From Candidatus Gastranaerophilales bacterium (lineage in GTDB: Bacteria > Cyanobacteriota > Vampirovibrionia > Gastranaerophilales > Gastranaerophilaceae), in NCBI GenBank assembly GCA_905236055.1, contig CAJOOA010000009.1, positions 1 to 35,166 of the forward strand: 35,166 nt of DNA. Reading direction: 5' to 3'. The position numbers were made by a program, and so were the translations under genes. The notes under the pieces were generated by a model. That model did no database searches, was not told the origin of the DNA, and worked only from the letters and a program-made list of their open reading frames with translations. The stretch's first letter is position 1. Each line of letters opens with the position of its first letter. Of the stretch, positions 16,424-24,821 are shown one piece after another.

Positions 16424-17083
16424 ATGAGTATAAAAATTTTGCTTGTAGAAGATCAAAAATTAATGAGGATAGGTATAAAATCCTTGTTTGACGATTATAA
16501 AGAAATAGAAATAGTAGGCGAAGCATCAAACGGTAAAGAGGCAATTGAAAAAACCAAATTGATAAAACCGGATATTGTTTTGATGGATTTAGGGTTACCT
16601 GATTTGTCAGGAATTGATGCGGCTAAACAAATTCTGGAGCATAACAACAATATCTATGTAATAGCACTCACTTCTCATATAACGGAAGAGGAGGTTAATG
16701 CATCATTGCAAGCTGGTATAAGTGCCTATGTTATTAAAGATATTGCTACAGAATTTCTTATGAGTATTATCAAGATGGTTAAAACAGGGGCTATGTGGTT
16801 AGATCCGCATGTCGTTCCTTTTATACGTGACAAGAATTGCGGCACTATTCCGGCCAGACAATTATCTAGAAGTGTTTTTAGAGAACGTCATTCTAATCTT
16901 ACGCAAAGAGAATATGAGGTTTTGAAATTAATAGTTGACGGTCAGTCAAATAGCGATATTGCGAGGACATTAACAATAAGCGAGCATACTGCAAAGGCGC
17001 ATGTTTGTAATATTATACAAAAACTTGTTGTAGACGACAGAACGCAAGCTGCTGTAAAAGCATTAAAAGAAGGGTTGGTTTAA
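16424..17083 (+). CDS. NarL/FixJ-family response regulator (orphan)
   Basis: DNA-binding response regulator. The receiver domain occupies 1-about 120 with phospho-acceptor Asp55 (VLMDLGLPD), switch Ser/Thr (ALTS) and conserved Lys (YVIKD). A LuxR-type HTH runs from about 157 to 219 (LTQREYEVLKLIVDGQSNSDIARTLTISEHTAKAHVCNIIQKL). GGAG supports the ATG. No histidine kinase adjoins it. It resembles the second NarL-type regulator in this window (27965-28630), with near-identical C-terminal ends (RTQA-VKA-KEGLV), so the two are paralogues and may respond to related kinases or recognise similar sites. The 213-bp upstream gap shows no clear promoter. Its stop overlaps that of the convergent gene by 4 bp. 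Confidence 0.92.
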   Translation: MSIKILLVEDQKLMRIGIKSLFDDYKEIEIVGEASNGKEAIEKTKLIKPDIVLMDLGLPDLSGIDAAKQILEHNNNIYVIALTSHITEEEVNASLQAGISAYVIKDIATEFLMSIIKMVKTGAMWLDPHVVPFIRDKNCGTIPARQLSRSVFRERHSNLTQREYEVLKLIVDGQSNSDIARTLTISEHTAKAHVCNIIQKLVVDDRTQAAVKALKEGLV

Positions 17084-17670
17084 TCTTCCTCGTCTTGCAA
17101 CTTGAAATTCATAAGAAAAGTCTGGCCTGCTTTAATTTCCATTTCCTTACCTTTGCTAATATAAGACAATGGAGTGCTTTGATATACCGAAATGGCGGCA
17201 GATTTTACCCTGTTTCCGCTCTCGTTTTTTACAGCTCCTTGGACTAAAGCAACTCCCGGACCGATTGTACTGCTTATAAAATAATTTCCTGCCGTTATTG
17301 CGCCTTTTTCAACTACTTCGCCGGCTGTTACATCGCCAATTGAATTGTATTTGCCAACATAGTCTTTGTTAACGTGATAGCTTGTCTTGGTTTTAATGTC
17401 GTAAAAGCTTACCGGAATAAATTTGAATGATGCATTTCTTTTAAGCCGTTTAGGGTCTGTTACGTCTGTGATTTTGCCTGTTAATACAGACCCGGCATAT
17501 ACTTCATATCCGTTTTTGGTTGTAAACGGTTCAACAATTTTTAAGTTCCACGTTTGCGGAGGATTTGCTGTGGAAAAGTCTGACATAGCCATAACTTTTA
17601 CATTTTTAGCAAATGTGGGTAAGGAACTTCCCAGCAAAAACAATAAAGTAATAAGTAATGTTTTTCTCAT
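17080..17670 (-). CDS. Secreted orphan protein with signal peptide
   Basis: The N-terminus is a classical Sec signal peptide (MRKTLLITLLFLLGSSLPTFA, cleavage likely after TFA), so the mature protein is about 175 residues and exported. The rest is beta-rich with SVLTGKITDVTDPKRLKRNA, FKFIPVSFYD and a Gly/Ala stretch (TAGNYFISSTIGPGVALVQGAVKNESGN). This resembles proteins with conserved organic-solvent or envelope barrel-like motifs, but I cannot name a family. No lipobox Cys. It is monocistronic and converges on the regulator at 16424, sharing 4 bp at the stops. Likely an envelope protein of unknown function. Confidence 0.8.
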   Translation of the reverse strand: MRKTLLITLLFLLGSSLPTFAKNVKVMAMSDFSTANPPQTWNLKIVEPFTTKNGYEVYAGSVLTGKITDVTDPKRLKRNASFKFIPVSFYDIKTKTSYHVNKDYVGKYNSIGDVTAGEVVEKGAITAGNYFISSTIGPGVALVQGAVKNESGNRVKSAAISVYQSTPLSYISKGKEMEIKAGQTFLMNFKLQDEED

Positions 17671-17787
17671 ATGTGCATTATAAATTAGAAATATTTGCTT
17701 TACAATATGGCACTTTTTATTTTTTGTTGTAAAATGTATTTATCGATTAGGGAAAGAGGTCGGCAGTAAAACGCCGGAGTTATATAT

Positions 17788-18663
17788 ATGACAATACAAG
17801 AATGGTTTGATAAACGTAAAGAGGCGCAAATCGAAAGACGAGCAAAAGATATGCGCGGAATAGAGGATGCAACCCCAGGTCTTTGGACCAAATGTGTTCA
17901 TTGTGATACGCAGATTCTTAAATCTGAATTAGAGGACAACATGATGGTTTGTCCGCATTGTGATTATCACTTTAGAATAAATGCAAGAACAAGAATTTCA
18001 CAATTGTTTGATGAAAATTCTTTTCAGGAACTGTACGGTAACATTTTGCCAACGGATCCATTGACCTTTGTCGATACGGAATCTTACGTTAGCAGATTAA
18101 AAAAAGCAAGCGATAAGACCGGATTGAATGAGGCAATTGTAACAGGCATAGGAAAAATTGAAGGGTACGGTATTGCTGCTGCCATAATGGATTTTGATTA
18201 TATGGGCGGCTCAATGGGGAGCGTTGTCGGGGAAAAAGTGGCAAGGATTATGGAAAAAGCCATAGAACTTAAAATACCTATGTTGGCCGTAACTTCTTCC
18301 GGTGGCGCAAGAATGCAGGAAAGTGCTTTAAGCTTAATGCAAATGGCAAAAACTTCGTGTGCAGCAGGTAAACTTGACGAGGCGGGAATTCTTTACATTA
18401 ACTTATTAACCGAACCTACTTTTGGCGGCATAACTGCAAGCTTTGGTACATTGGGCGATATTATTATCGCAGAACAGGGCGCAAGAATAGGTTTTGCGGG
18501 CAGAAGGGTAATAGAACAAACCATAAGGCAAAAATTACCGGATGATTTTCAAACGGCGGAATACTTGCTGAAATACGGGCAGGTAGATATCGTATCAAAG
18601 AGGAAAAATTTAAGAAAAACTATAGCTAATATACTGGATATTCATGGGGCAAAGAGGCAGTAA
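17788..18663 (+). CDS. accD: Acetyl-CoA carboxylase carboxyltransferase subunit beta
   Basis: With AccA forms the carboxyltransferase that makes malonyl-CoA for fatty acid synthesis. At 291 residues the length is normal. The N-terminal zinc ribbon is intact (CVHC at about 37-40, CPHC at about 56-59), followed by the crotonase-like domain with SGGARMQES and GGITASFGTLGD. A GGAG Shine-Dalgarno lies 8 nt before the ATG. accA follows after 2 nt, giving a coupled accDA operon. The short leader contains a weak CGGC/GCCG pairing that touches the Shine-Dalgarno; I do not treat it as a regulator. Confidence 0.97.
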   Translation: MTIQEWFDKRKEAQIERRAKDMRGIEDATPGLWTKCVHCDTQILKSELEDNMMVCPHCDYHFRINARTRISQLFDENSFQELYGNILPTDPLTFVDTESYVSRLKKASDKTGLNEAIVTGIGKIEGYGIAAAIMDFDYMGGSMGSVVGEKVARIMEKAIELKIPMLAVTSSGGARMQESALSLMQMAKTSCAAGKLDEAGILYINLLTEPTFGGITASFGTLGDIIIAEQGARIGFAGRRVIEQTIRQKLPDDFQTAEYLLKYGQVDIVSKRKNLRKTIANILDIHGAKRQ

Positions 18664-18665
18664 AA

Positions 18666-19622
18666 ATGGCAGTAATACTTGATTTTGAAAAACCTATAGT
18701 TGAAATACAAAAAAAAATAGAGGAACTTAAACAAATGAGTGCAGAGTCGGGTTTGGATATGCAGAGTCAAATTCAGACATTCGAATCACAAGCTCAGAGT
18801 TATAAAAAGGAGTTATATTCTAAATTGAAACCTTCACAAAAATTACAAATTGCAAGACATCAGGAAAGACCAAAATTTCTTGACTATGTTTCACTTATAT
18901 TCGAAAACTTTGTTGAATTTCACGGTGACAGAGAAGGAATGGATGACAGGGCTATCATTGGCGGAGTAGCGAAGTTAGACGGTAAGCCAGTGATGGTTAT
19001 TGGGGTTCAAAAAGGAAAAACGACAAAAGAAAATCTTGAGTATAATTTTGGTATGCCGCAACCGCAAGGTTACAGAAAAGCTTTAAGATTATTCAGGCAT
19101 GCAGATAAGTTCAAAATGCCGATCATAACAATGATAGATACACCAGGGGCATATCCCGGAATAAAAGCTGAAGAAACCGGTCAGGGTTCTGCAATAGCGG
19201 TAAACCTAAGAGAAATGTCAAAATTGAAAGTTCCAGTTATATCAATTATAACCGGCGAGGGCTGCAGCGGTGGTGCTTTAGGGTTGGCAGTCGCTAACAG
19301 AGTTATGATGCTTGAACATGCATATTATACGGTAATATCTCCGGAAGGGTGTGCTTCTATTTTATGGCGTGATGCAGCGATGTATGCAGAAGCTGCTCAG
19401 GCACTAAAGATTACTTCAAGGGACTTGCTCAAACTCGGAATTATTGATAACGAAATCAAGGAACCTTTGGGTGGTGCTCACACTAATTATGAAAAAGCTG
19501 CTTCAAATATAAAGGTAGCTATTACCGGTGCTTTGAGTGAACTGGAAAAGCTTTCTCCGGATGATTTGAAGGCGGAGAGATATAATAAATTCAGGACGAT
19601 GGGACAATTCTTGGAACAGTAA
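18666..19622 (+). CDS. accA: Acetyl-CoA carboxylase carboxyltransferase subunit alpha
   Basis: Partner of AccD; it binds carboxybiotin and transfers CO2 to acetyl-CoA. The 318-residue length is standard. An N-terminal helical segment (LDFEKPIVEIQKKIEELK) precedes the core with IDTPGAYPGIKAEETGQG, GEGCSGGALGLAVANRVMMLEHAYYTVISPEGCASILW and the C-terminal MGQFLEQ end. It begins 2 nt after accD. In cyanobacteria accA and accD are usually unlinked, so the pair here is like firmicutes and others. The accB/accC subunits are not in the window. Confidence 0.97.
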   Translation: MAVILDFEKPIVEIQKKIEELKQMSAESGLDMQSQIQTFESQAQSYKKELYSKLKPSQKLQIARHQERPKFLDYVSLIFENFVEFHGDREGMDDRAIIGGVAKLDGKPVMVIGVQKGKTTKENLEYNFGMPQPQGYRKALRLFRHADKFKMPIITMIDTPGAYPGIKAEETGQGSAIAVNLREMSKLKVPVISIITGEGCSGGALGLAVANRVMMLEHAYYTVISPEGCASILWRDAAMYAEAAQALKITSRDLLKLGIIDNEIKEPLGGAHTNYEKAASNIKVAITGALSELEKLSPDDLKAERYNKFRTMGQFLEQ

Positions 19623-19682
19623 AATGTTATAAAAATCGACCAAATTTCAACTGTAAGTGGGAGTCTTTTGTATTTTTTAAAA

Positions 19683-19691
19683 TGATATAAT
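19683..19691 (+). promoter_or_regulatory. Extended -10 promoter of the TPR/glycosyltransferase-like gene
   Basis: TGATATAAT, the same nine bases as at waaA, lies 30 bp before the ATG at 19721. No clear -35. Confidence 0.55.
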
Positions 19692-19720
19692 CCTTAATAC
19701 GTATATATGGAGTGGCTTTT

Positions 19721-21553
19721 ATGGTTCAAATTTCAAAGAAACTAGTAGTTAAAGAAAGTGTTACAGTCGATAATGCCAGAGATCTTACAAATGCTCTTGA
19801 TGTATCAATGGCAGAGTATTATTGTACACAGAAAAATTATGAAAAAGGTTTGGCGGAATACAAAAAAGTAATTCCTTATTTAAGTCAAAATGACCAAAGA
19901 ATTGCTATCGGAAGATATATAGAACATTCTCTCAATTATGGCGGGATATTGGTCGGAAATTCAAAATTTCCCGAAGCTATTGAATTATATAGAGAATTAA
20001 TGAAATTAGAGGGCTTTCCTGTTTGCATATATAAAAATATAGGTTTATGCATGAAGTCTATAGGTAATGCAGATATGGCAATAAGATTTCTAAAACAATT
20101 TGAGGAACTTTCTCCAGACAAAGAAGATGTCTATATATATCTCGCCGATATCACTTATACAGATATTAAAGATAATCTTAAAGCTATTGAATACTATGAA
20201 AAAGCTCTTGAAACTAAAAAAGACAATTTTTCCATATACAATATGCTTGGGCACTTATATTCAACATATTATCAGGATAAATTTAAAGACAAGCAAATTT
20301 ACTATTTAACGCAAGCATATCAACTTGCACCAAACAACAGAATCGTTGTTAAAAACCTTGCATATGTCTATGGGAAATTCCATGAGCAGGCAAAAGCGGA
20401 TGAGTTTTATGCAAAACTGATGTACTTGAATCCGACACACTCTGATTTGCACTCTTATGGTGCATATTTGGTTCAGCATAAACGATTCGCTGAGGGCTTT
20501 AAATTTTTGCAACACAGATTCCAAAAAGAAGATTTGAAGAATGCTTCATTTCCACAGATATTTAATAATAAAAAACGTCGTTGGAATATGAAGTATGATA
20601 TAACGGATAAGCATATTCTTGTGCATTTCGAACAAGGTTTCGGTGACTCAATTATGTTTGTTCGATTTGTCAAACAACTGAAAGATATGTGCGGAAAAAT
20701 TACACTTGTTGTGCAAAATGGATTGTATGACTTATTTAAAGATTCTGATTTGGGTGTAGATTTATGCAGAGAATCTGACGTCGCAAGTATAAAATACGAC
20801 TACTTAATTCCTATGATGGATTTACCGATAGTTTGTGAAACGAACCCGGATAATATACCTTGTCCTGAAGGATATTTAAAGGTTCCGCAAGAACTCGTAA
20901 AAGAATATAGAGATAAATATATTAAAAACACTAAAAAACTAAAAATTGGTATTGCTTACGAAGGAACGTTGGCTTCCAAGGAAACAGACAGAGACATATC
21001 TTTATCATACCTATACCCATTGATGCAAATGGAAGATGTTGAAGTATATAGTTTCCAAGTTGATGACTTGACCCGTCAAATGGATATAGTTCCTCCGGGA
21101 TATGAATTCACACGTTTGGGCGGCACTTTCAGAAATTGGGAAGACACTGCTGCGGCTATGAAAAATATGGATTTGATGATAACTACAGATAATGGTGTTA
21201 TGAACCTCGCAGGTGCACTCGGGGTGAAGACTTTCGGTTTGTTTAATACAATAACTGAATGGCGTTGGTTTAAGGTTACAGGTGATGATATTGCTTGGTA
21301 TAAAAGTATTAAGCCATTCCAAGCTCCAACATCAAGAGCGTGGGATGTTCCGATTAATAAGATAATTGAAGAAGTAAAAATTTTGGCTAAAAATAAAATA
21401 GCGAAGGACAAAACCGTCAAAAAGACAACTGTGACAAAAAAGGTTTCAACTACAGCCAAAAAGACGTCAAAACCGGCAACAAAAACTAAGTCAACAAAGA
21501 GTACAAAGTCTGCTAGTACTGCCAAAGCTAAGAAGACGACAACTAAAAAATAA
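19721..21553 (+). CDS. TPR protein with glycosyltransferase-like domain and Lys-rich tail
   Basis: The track starts at a GTG (19712) that lies within the Shine-Dalgarno region; GGAG is 8 nt before the ATG at 19721, giving 610 residues. Residues about 25-270 are tetratricopeptide-type helical repeats (for example KAIEYYEKALETKKDNFSIY). Residues about 290-550 match the Rossmann-like glycosyltransferase/heptosyltransferase module often fused to TPRs, with HFEQGFGDSIMFVRF and DNGVMNLAGALGVKTFGLF. The last 50 or so residues are almost only Lys, Thr, Ser and Ala (KKTTVTKKVSTTAKKTSK), like histone H1 or AlgP tails. No signal peptide or membrane segment, so cytoplasmic. Acceptor and donor unknown. 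The conserved Asp-Asn start of DNG may be the catalytic region. Confidence 0.82.
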   Translation: MVQISKKLVVKESVTVDNARDLTNALDVSMAEYYCTQKNYEKGLAEYKKVIPYLSQNDQRIAIGRYIEHSLNYGGILVGNSKFPEAIELYRELMKLEGFPVCIYKNIGLCMKSIGNADMAIRFLKQFEELSPDKEDVYIYLADITYTDIKDNLKAIEYYEKALETKKDNFSIYNMLGHLYSTYYQDKFKDKQIYYLTQAYQLAPNNRIVVKNLAYVYGKFHEQAKADEFYAKLMYLNPTHSDLHSYGAYLVQHKRFAEGFKFLQHRFQKEDLKNASFPQIFNNKKRRWNMKYDITDKHILVHFEQGFGDSIMFVRFVKQLKDMCGKITLVVQNGLYDLFKDSDLGVDLCRESDVASIKYDYLIPMMDLPIVCETNPDNIPCPEGYLKVPQELVKEYRDKYIKNTKKLKIGIAYEGTLASKETDRDISLSYLYPLMQMEDVEVYSFQVDDLTRQMDIVPPGYEFTRLGGTFRNWEDTAAAMKNMDLMITTDNGVMNLAGALGVKTFGLFNTITEWRWFKVTGDDIAWYKSIKPFQAPTSRAWDVPINKIIEEVKILAKNKIAKDKTVKKTTVTKKVSTTAKKTSKPATKTKSTKSTKSASTAKAKKTTTKK

Positions 21554-21559
21554 TGCTAA

Positions 21560-22900
21560 TTATTTCTTCTTTTCGCTTTTTGTTCTTACGGAAATTCTTA
21601 TTGAGGTTCCTTTAAATCCGAACGCTTCTCTGAGTTTGTTTTCCAGATACCTTTTGTAATGTTCTTTTAAAAGCTTTTCGTCATTAGCAAAAAGTACAAA
21701 AACAGGTGGGTGAGCTGATGCTTGTGTTGAATACAAAATTTTGAGTTTTTTATTTCTTATTGTTTGAGGCGGATTTAGAGCATAGGCCTCGTTAATAACT
21801 TTGTTTAAAAGTCCTGTCGAAACTCTTTTTACGCACTCTGCATATACTTCATCCACTGTTGCAAAAATATTGTTCAATCTTTGATGAGTAACTGCGCTTA
21901 TATAAATTTTTGGTATATAGCTCAGGAAAGGCAGTTCATTAGAAAGCATTTTTTCAAACTTATTAATGGTATTTGATTTTTTGTTTTCAATTAAATCCCA
22001 TTTGTTGATGGCGATTATCATACCTTTGCCAGCATCATTAATAATTGAAGCAATTTTTTTATCTTGATCTGATATTCCTTCTTCCGCTTCGACGGCATCA
22101 ATTACGAGAAGTGCCACATCACAATCCCTAATTGACTTTATTGCTCTGTCTACTGCGAATTTTTCAACTCCGTAGGTTACTTTTGCTTTCTTCCTTATGC
22201 CTGCAGTGTCAATAATTATGTAATCTTTGTTATTGTATTTTAGTCGTGAATCTATACTATCCCGCGTGGTCCCAGAAATATCCGAAACGATTACTCTTTT
22301 TTCTCCTAGTAGTGCATTTACAATAGAAGATTTACCCGCATTAGGGCGACCAACAATGGCGATTTTTATTGCGGAATCTTCGTTTTCTTCTTTATCTTGT
22401 TCAAAATCGGCTGTAATTTCTTCCAATAAATCTCCGACGCCACCAGAACCGTGAAGCGCAGAAATAGCGATTGGTTCGCCAATTGCCAGTGAATAAAAAT
22501 CACTTAGCATTGTAACTTGTTTTGAGGAATCTATCTTGTTAACGGCAAGATAAACCGGTTTGTCGGATTGTCTCAAAATATTTGCAATATCTTCGTCTAC
22601 TGGTGTAACTCCTTCGATTCCGTCAACGAGAAAAACTATTTTATCAGCTTCGTTGCAAGCAATACGTGCTTGATCGTATATCGAAATCATAATTTCGTCA
22701 CCGTCTCCAGGAATTATGCCGCCCGTATCTATTGCGGTAAATGACTTGTTCTGCCATTCGACATCAAAATATATTCGGTCTCTGGTAACGCCTGGTTGGT
22801 CATCGACTATTGACTGCCTTTTCCCAACAAGACGATTTACGAATGTTGATTTTCCGACATTTGGCCGTCCGACTATTGCAATAATTGGTTTTCGTTTCAT
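21560..22900 (-). CDS. der: GTPase Der (EngA), ribosome assembly
   Basis: Essential double GTPase for 50S assembly. Both G domains are intact: the first with GRPNVGKST (G1), DTGG (G3) and NKID (G4), the second with GRPNAGKSS, DTAG and NKWD. The KH-like C-terminal domain ends GTSIRISVRTKSEKKK. The 446-residue length is normal. The ATG follows an extended -10 so closely that the transcript may be leaderless (see promoter entry). It lies 38 bp downstream of the small orphan ORF in the nanE-ROK group, so it may also be read from there. Confidence 0.97.
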   Translation of the reverse strand: MKRKPIIAIVGRPNVGKSTFVNRLVGKRQSIVDDQPGVTRDRIYFDVEWQNKSFTAIDTGGIIPGDGDEIMISIYDQARIACNEADKIVFLVDGIEGVTPVDEDIANILRQSDKPVYLAVNKIDSSKQVTMLSDFYSLAIGEPIAISALHGSGGVGDLLEEITADFEQDKEENEDSAIKIAIVGRPNAGKSSIVNALLGEKRVIVSDISGTTRDSIDSRLKYNNKDYIIIDTAGIRKKAKVTYGVEKFAVDRAIKSIRDCDVALLVIDAVEAEEGISDQDKKIASIINDAGKGMIIAINKWDLIENKKSNTINKFEKMLSNELPFLSYIPKIYISAVTHQRLNNIFATVDEVYAECVKRVSTGLLNKVINEAYALNPPQTIRNKKLKILYSTQASAHPPVFVLFANDEKLLKEHYKRYLENKLREAFGFKGTSIRISVRTKSEKKK

Positions 22901-22907
22901 AAGATTT

Positions 22908-22916
22908 ATTCTACCA
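22908..22916 (-). promoter_or_regulatory. Extended -10 immediately upstream of der
   Basis: TGGTAGAAT on the minus strand ends only 7 nt before the der ATG, so initiation would occur at or next to the start codon. No strong Shine-Dalgarno lies between. The -35 match is weak. Confidence 0.4.
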
Positions 22917-22938
22917 CAAAATTTTAACGTATTTATTT

Positions 22939-23154
22939 TTAATGTAACAGTGCTCCAAGAGCCATAACATCTTCGTAATCTGCGCCTGCCTCAAGCATTT
23001 CTTCTGCAGAAAATCCAAAAAGGGTAATAGTATCTATTATTTCATTTTTTTCGTCAATATGCCGGATAACGTGACTAAGTGCAGAATCACGAGTCATATA
23101 TTTAAATTTGTCATTAATATTTCTGTTTAAACTTCTTGTTTTAGATTTACCCAT
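22939..23154 (-). CDS. Small orphan protein (71 aa)
   Basis: The track start is a TTG at 23172. The ATG at 23154 (MGKSKTRSLNRN) is better, with GGAGG 5 nt upstream. The N-terminal third is basic (KSKTRSLNRNINDKFKY) and the C-terminal half is acidic and helical (TLFGFSAEEMLEAGADYEDVMALGALLH). No recognised domain, but the frame is intact and coupled: its ATG overlaps the end of the ROK gene by 8 nt. It sits between a sugar-kinase gene and der. Function unknown. Confidence 0.7.
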   Translation of the reverse strand: MGKSKTRSLNRNINDKFKYMTRDSALSHVIRHIDEKNEIIDTITLFGFSAEEMLEAGADYEDVMALGALLH

Positions 23155-24025
23155 CCAGACCTCCGAGCGCAAGCAATGCTACCCCAATCATACCAGAAAA
23201 ATTTCCTGCGGTTGCAATTCTGATTGATGTAGGCGTTGTTACAATATCAGCGTTAACTGCGTCTTCTATTGTTTCAGGGTTTACAAATTGTGCCATTGAA
23301 CCTGATAGCACAACACAATCAGGATCAAAAATGTTCGCGAGCCCCATTATTCCTATTGTTATATCATTAACCCATTTATCAAATACTGCCTGCATTCTAG
23401 CATCACCGGTTTTTATTCCGTCAATGACATCATAGGTGGTTACGTTTTTATCATTAAGCATTTCTTCAGCAGTTAGCTTAAGGGCTGTTCCTGATGCGTA
23501 TGCCTCATAACAATCCCAACTTCCGCATGAGCATTTTCTTCTATGGTCGGGATACATCTTGAAGTGCATTTCACCCGCAGCGCCTGATTTACCCTTTAGG
23601 ATTTTATCATTTATAATAATTCCACCTCCGACACCTGTTCCCAGTGTGAGCATTACTGATACTTTTGAACCCTTGGAGGCACCAATTTTATATTCAGCCC
23701 AGGCCGCTGCGTTCGCATCATTCTCTAAAAATACCGGTTTTTTCGAAAGCTCTTGAAAATCTATTGTGTAGTATCCCTCAACGAGATTCCCGGTAGAACC
23801 TATTACAGCGGTGTTTTCGTTATTAACAGCACCTGCTGTTGCTATTGCAACAACATCTATTTCGTCTTCGTATTTTTTAATCTGTCCTTTTAGGATTTCT
23901 TTTATTCCGTCAATATCTTTTGGGGTAGCAAACTTAATAGGTTCTTCTAATAATTTACCCCTTTCATCAATAATAGTGCTGTATATTTTTGTTCCGCCTA
24001 TATCAAAAGCAAGAGCTTTATGCAT
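23147..24025 (-). CDS. ROK-family sugar kinase (possibly ManNAc kinase)
   Basis: ATP-dependent sugar kinase of the ROK family. The 292 residues carry the N-terminal phosphate loop FDIGGTKI, catalytic-region ENDANAAAWAEY, the GTGVGGGII motif and the zinc motif CSCGSWDCYE (family CxCGxxGCxE), plus the C-terminal VLSGSMA. Its start overlaps nanE by 8 nt (ATGCATAA), and GGAG is upstream. Coupling to ManNAc-6-P epimerase suggests ManNAc kinase (NanK) activity, but ROK enzymes also phosphorylate glucose and GlcNAc, so the substrate is inferred. It overlaps the next ORF by 8 nt. Confidence 0.88.
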   Translation of the reverse strand: MHKALAFDIGGTKIYSTIIDERGKLLEEPIKFATPKDIDGIKEILKGQIKKYEDEIDVVAIATAGAVNNENTAVIGSTGNLVEGYYTIDFQELSKKPVFLENDANAAAWAEYKIGASKGSKVSVMLTLGTGVGGGIIINDKILKGKSGAAGEMHFKMYPDHRRKCSCGSWDCYEAYASGTALKLTAEEMLNDKNVTTYDVIDGIKTGDARMQAVFDKWVNDITIGIMGLANIFDPDCVVLSGSMAQFVNPETIEDAVNADIVTTPTSIRIATAGNFSGMIGVALLALGGLDG

Positions 24026-24707
24026 TTTCGTACTCCATAAATCTTTTTGTAATTAATTGAGGCCTTGTTATTGCCGAACCTATTACTACGGCATATGCTC
24101 CAAGATCAAATGCTTTCTTAACTTCATGTTGTTCCCAAATTCTGCCTTCAAGAATCACAGGTGTGTTAATTGTATTGACGAGTTTCTCAAGCAATTCAAA
24201 ATCGGGAGTGTTGCCGGCTTTACCTGATTCATCAGTGTATCCGGCAAGTGTGGTAGAAATAATATCCGCGCCAAGCTTTGCACAGTTTATGCCTTCTTCA
24301 AAAGTTGAAATATCAGCCATAGCCAATTTCCCTGTTTCATGAATTCTTGCAATTATTTCACTCAATGTACAGTTATTTGGGCGTTTTCTTGAGGTCCCGT
24401 CAAAAGCTATAATATCAGCCCCAGCATTAATAAGTTCGTCAACTTCTTTTAATGTTGGTGTTATATAAACAACGTTTGTCCAGTTTTCGGGCAGTTTGTC
24501 AGGTTTTGTTAGTCCTATAACCGTTACACCAAGATTTTTGGCATTTCTTACATCTCTTGTTCCTGCTACGCGAAGAACCTTTGCCCCGCCGATGATAACG
24601 GATTCCATCATCGCAAGCATACACTTTTCGTCATATAAAGGTTCACCAGGCATTGCCTGTGAAGATACTATAACTTCTCCTTTTAATTGATTTAAAACGC
24701 TATTCAC
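24018..24707 (-). CDS. nanE: N-acetylmannosamine-6-phosphate 2-epimerase
   Basis: Converts ManNAc-6-P to GlcNAc-6-P in sialic acid/ManNAc use. TIM-barrel landmarks are GEVIVSSQAMPGEPLYD, TVIGLTKPD, ADIIAFDGTSRKRP, ADISTFEEGINCAKLGAD and ILEGRIW with AVVIGSAITRP. The track start at 24755 adds 16 residues that do not look like the family. GTG at 24707 (VNSVLNQLKGE) fits better, has a GGGAAG Shine-Dalgarno about 4 nt upstream, and the predicted transcript start near 24739 excludes the ATG at 24755. The protein is then 229 residues. It overlaps the ROK gene by 8 nt. No nanA or transporter gene is nearby. Confidence 0.93.
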   Translation of the reverse strand: MNSVLNQLKGEVIVSSQAMPGEPLYDEKCMLAMMESVIIGGAKVLRVAGTRDVRNAKNLGVTVIGLTKPDKLPENWTNVVYITPTLKEVDELINAGADIIAFDGTSRKRPNNCTLSEIIARIHETGKLAMADISTFEEGINCAKLGADIISTTLAGYTDESGKAGNTPDFELLEKLVNTINTPVILEGRIWEQHEVKKAFDLGAYAVVIGSAITRPQLITKRFMEYENA

Positions 24708-24745
24708 CAATACTTCCCATAATATAATTTGTAATAGTTTTTTAT

Positions 24746-24754
24746 ATTCTAACA
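24746..24754 (-). promoter_or_regulatory. Extended -10 promoter of the nanE operon
   Basis: TGTTAGAAT on the minus strand. Its predicted start near 24739 leaves the ATG at 24755 outside the transcript and fits the GTG start. It lies back to back with the promoter at 24767-24795. Confidence 0.45.
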
Positions 24755-24766
24755 TAAAAAATAATA

Positions 24767-24795
24767 TTGATAATATTTTATATGATATTTATAAT
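24767..24795 (+). promoter_or_regulatory. Promoter of the orphan membrane-anchored gene at 24822
   Basis: TTGATA, a 17-bp spacer and TATAAT, close to the consensus; the ATG lies 26 bp further. Confidence 0.75.
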
Positions 24796-24821
24796 GTTAA
24801 GTAGAGGAAGAGGAATTTTAT

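Noticed and set aside
17761-17777. Hairpin (CGGC/GCCG) in the accD leader
   Set aside because: Only four base pairs and a long loop; touches the Shine-Dalgarno but probably by chance.
19712-19720. GTG start of the TPR gene given in the track
   Set aside because: It overlaps the GGAG Shine-Dalgarno; the ATG at 19721 is correctly spaced.
21076-21525. 149-codon minus-strand ORF in the TPR gene tail
   Set aside because: Shadow of the Lys/Thr/Ala repeats; hydrophobic Val/Phe runs come from the reversed AAG/ACT codons.
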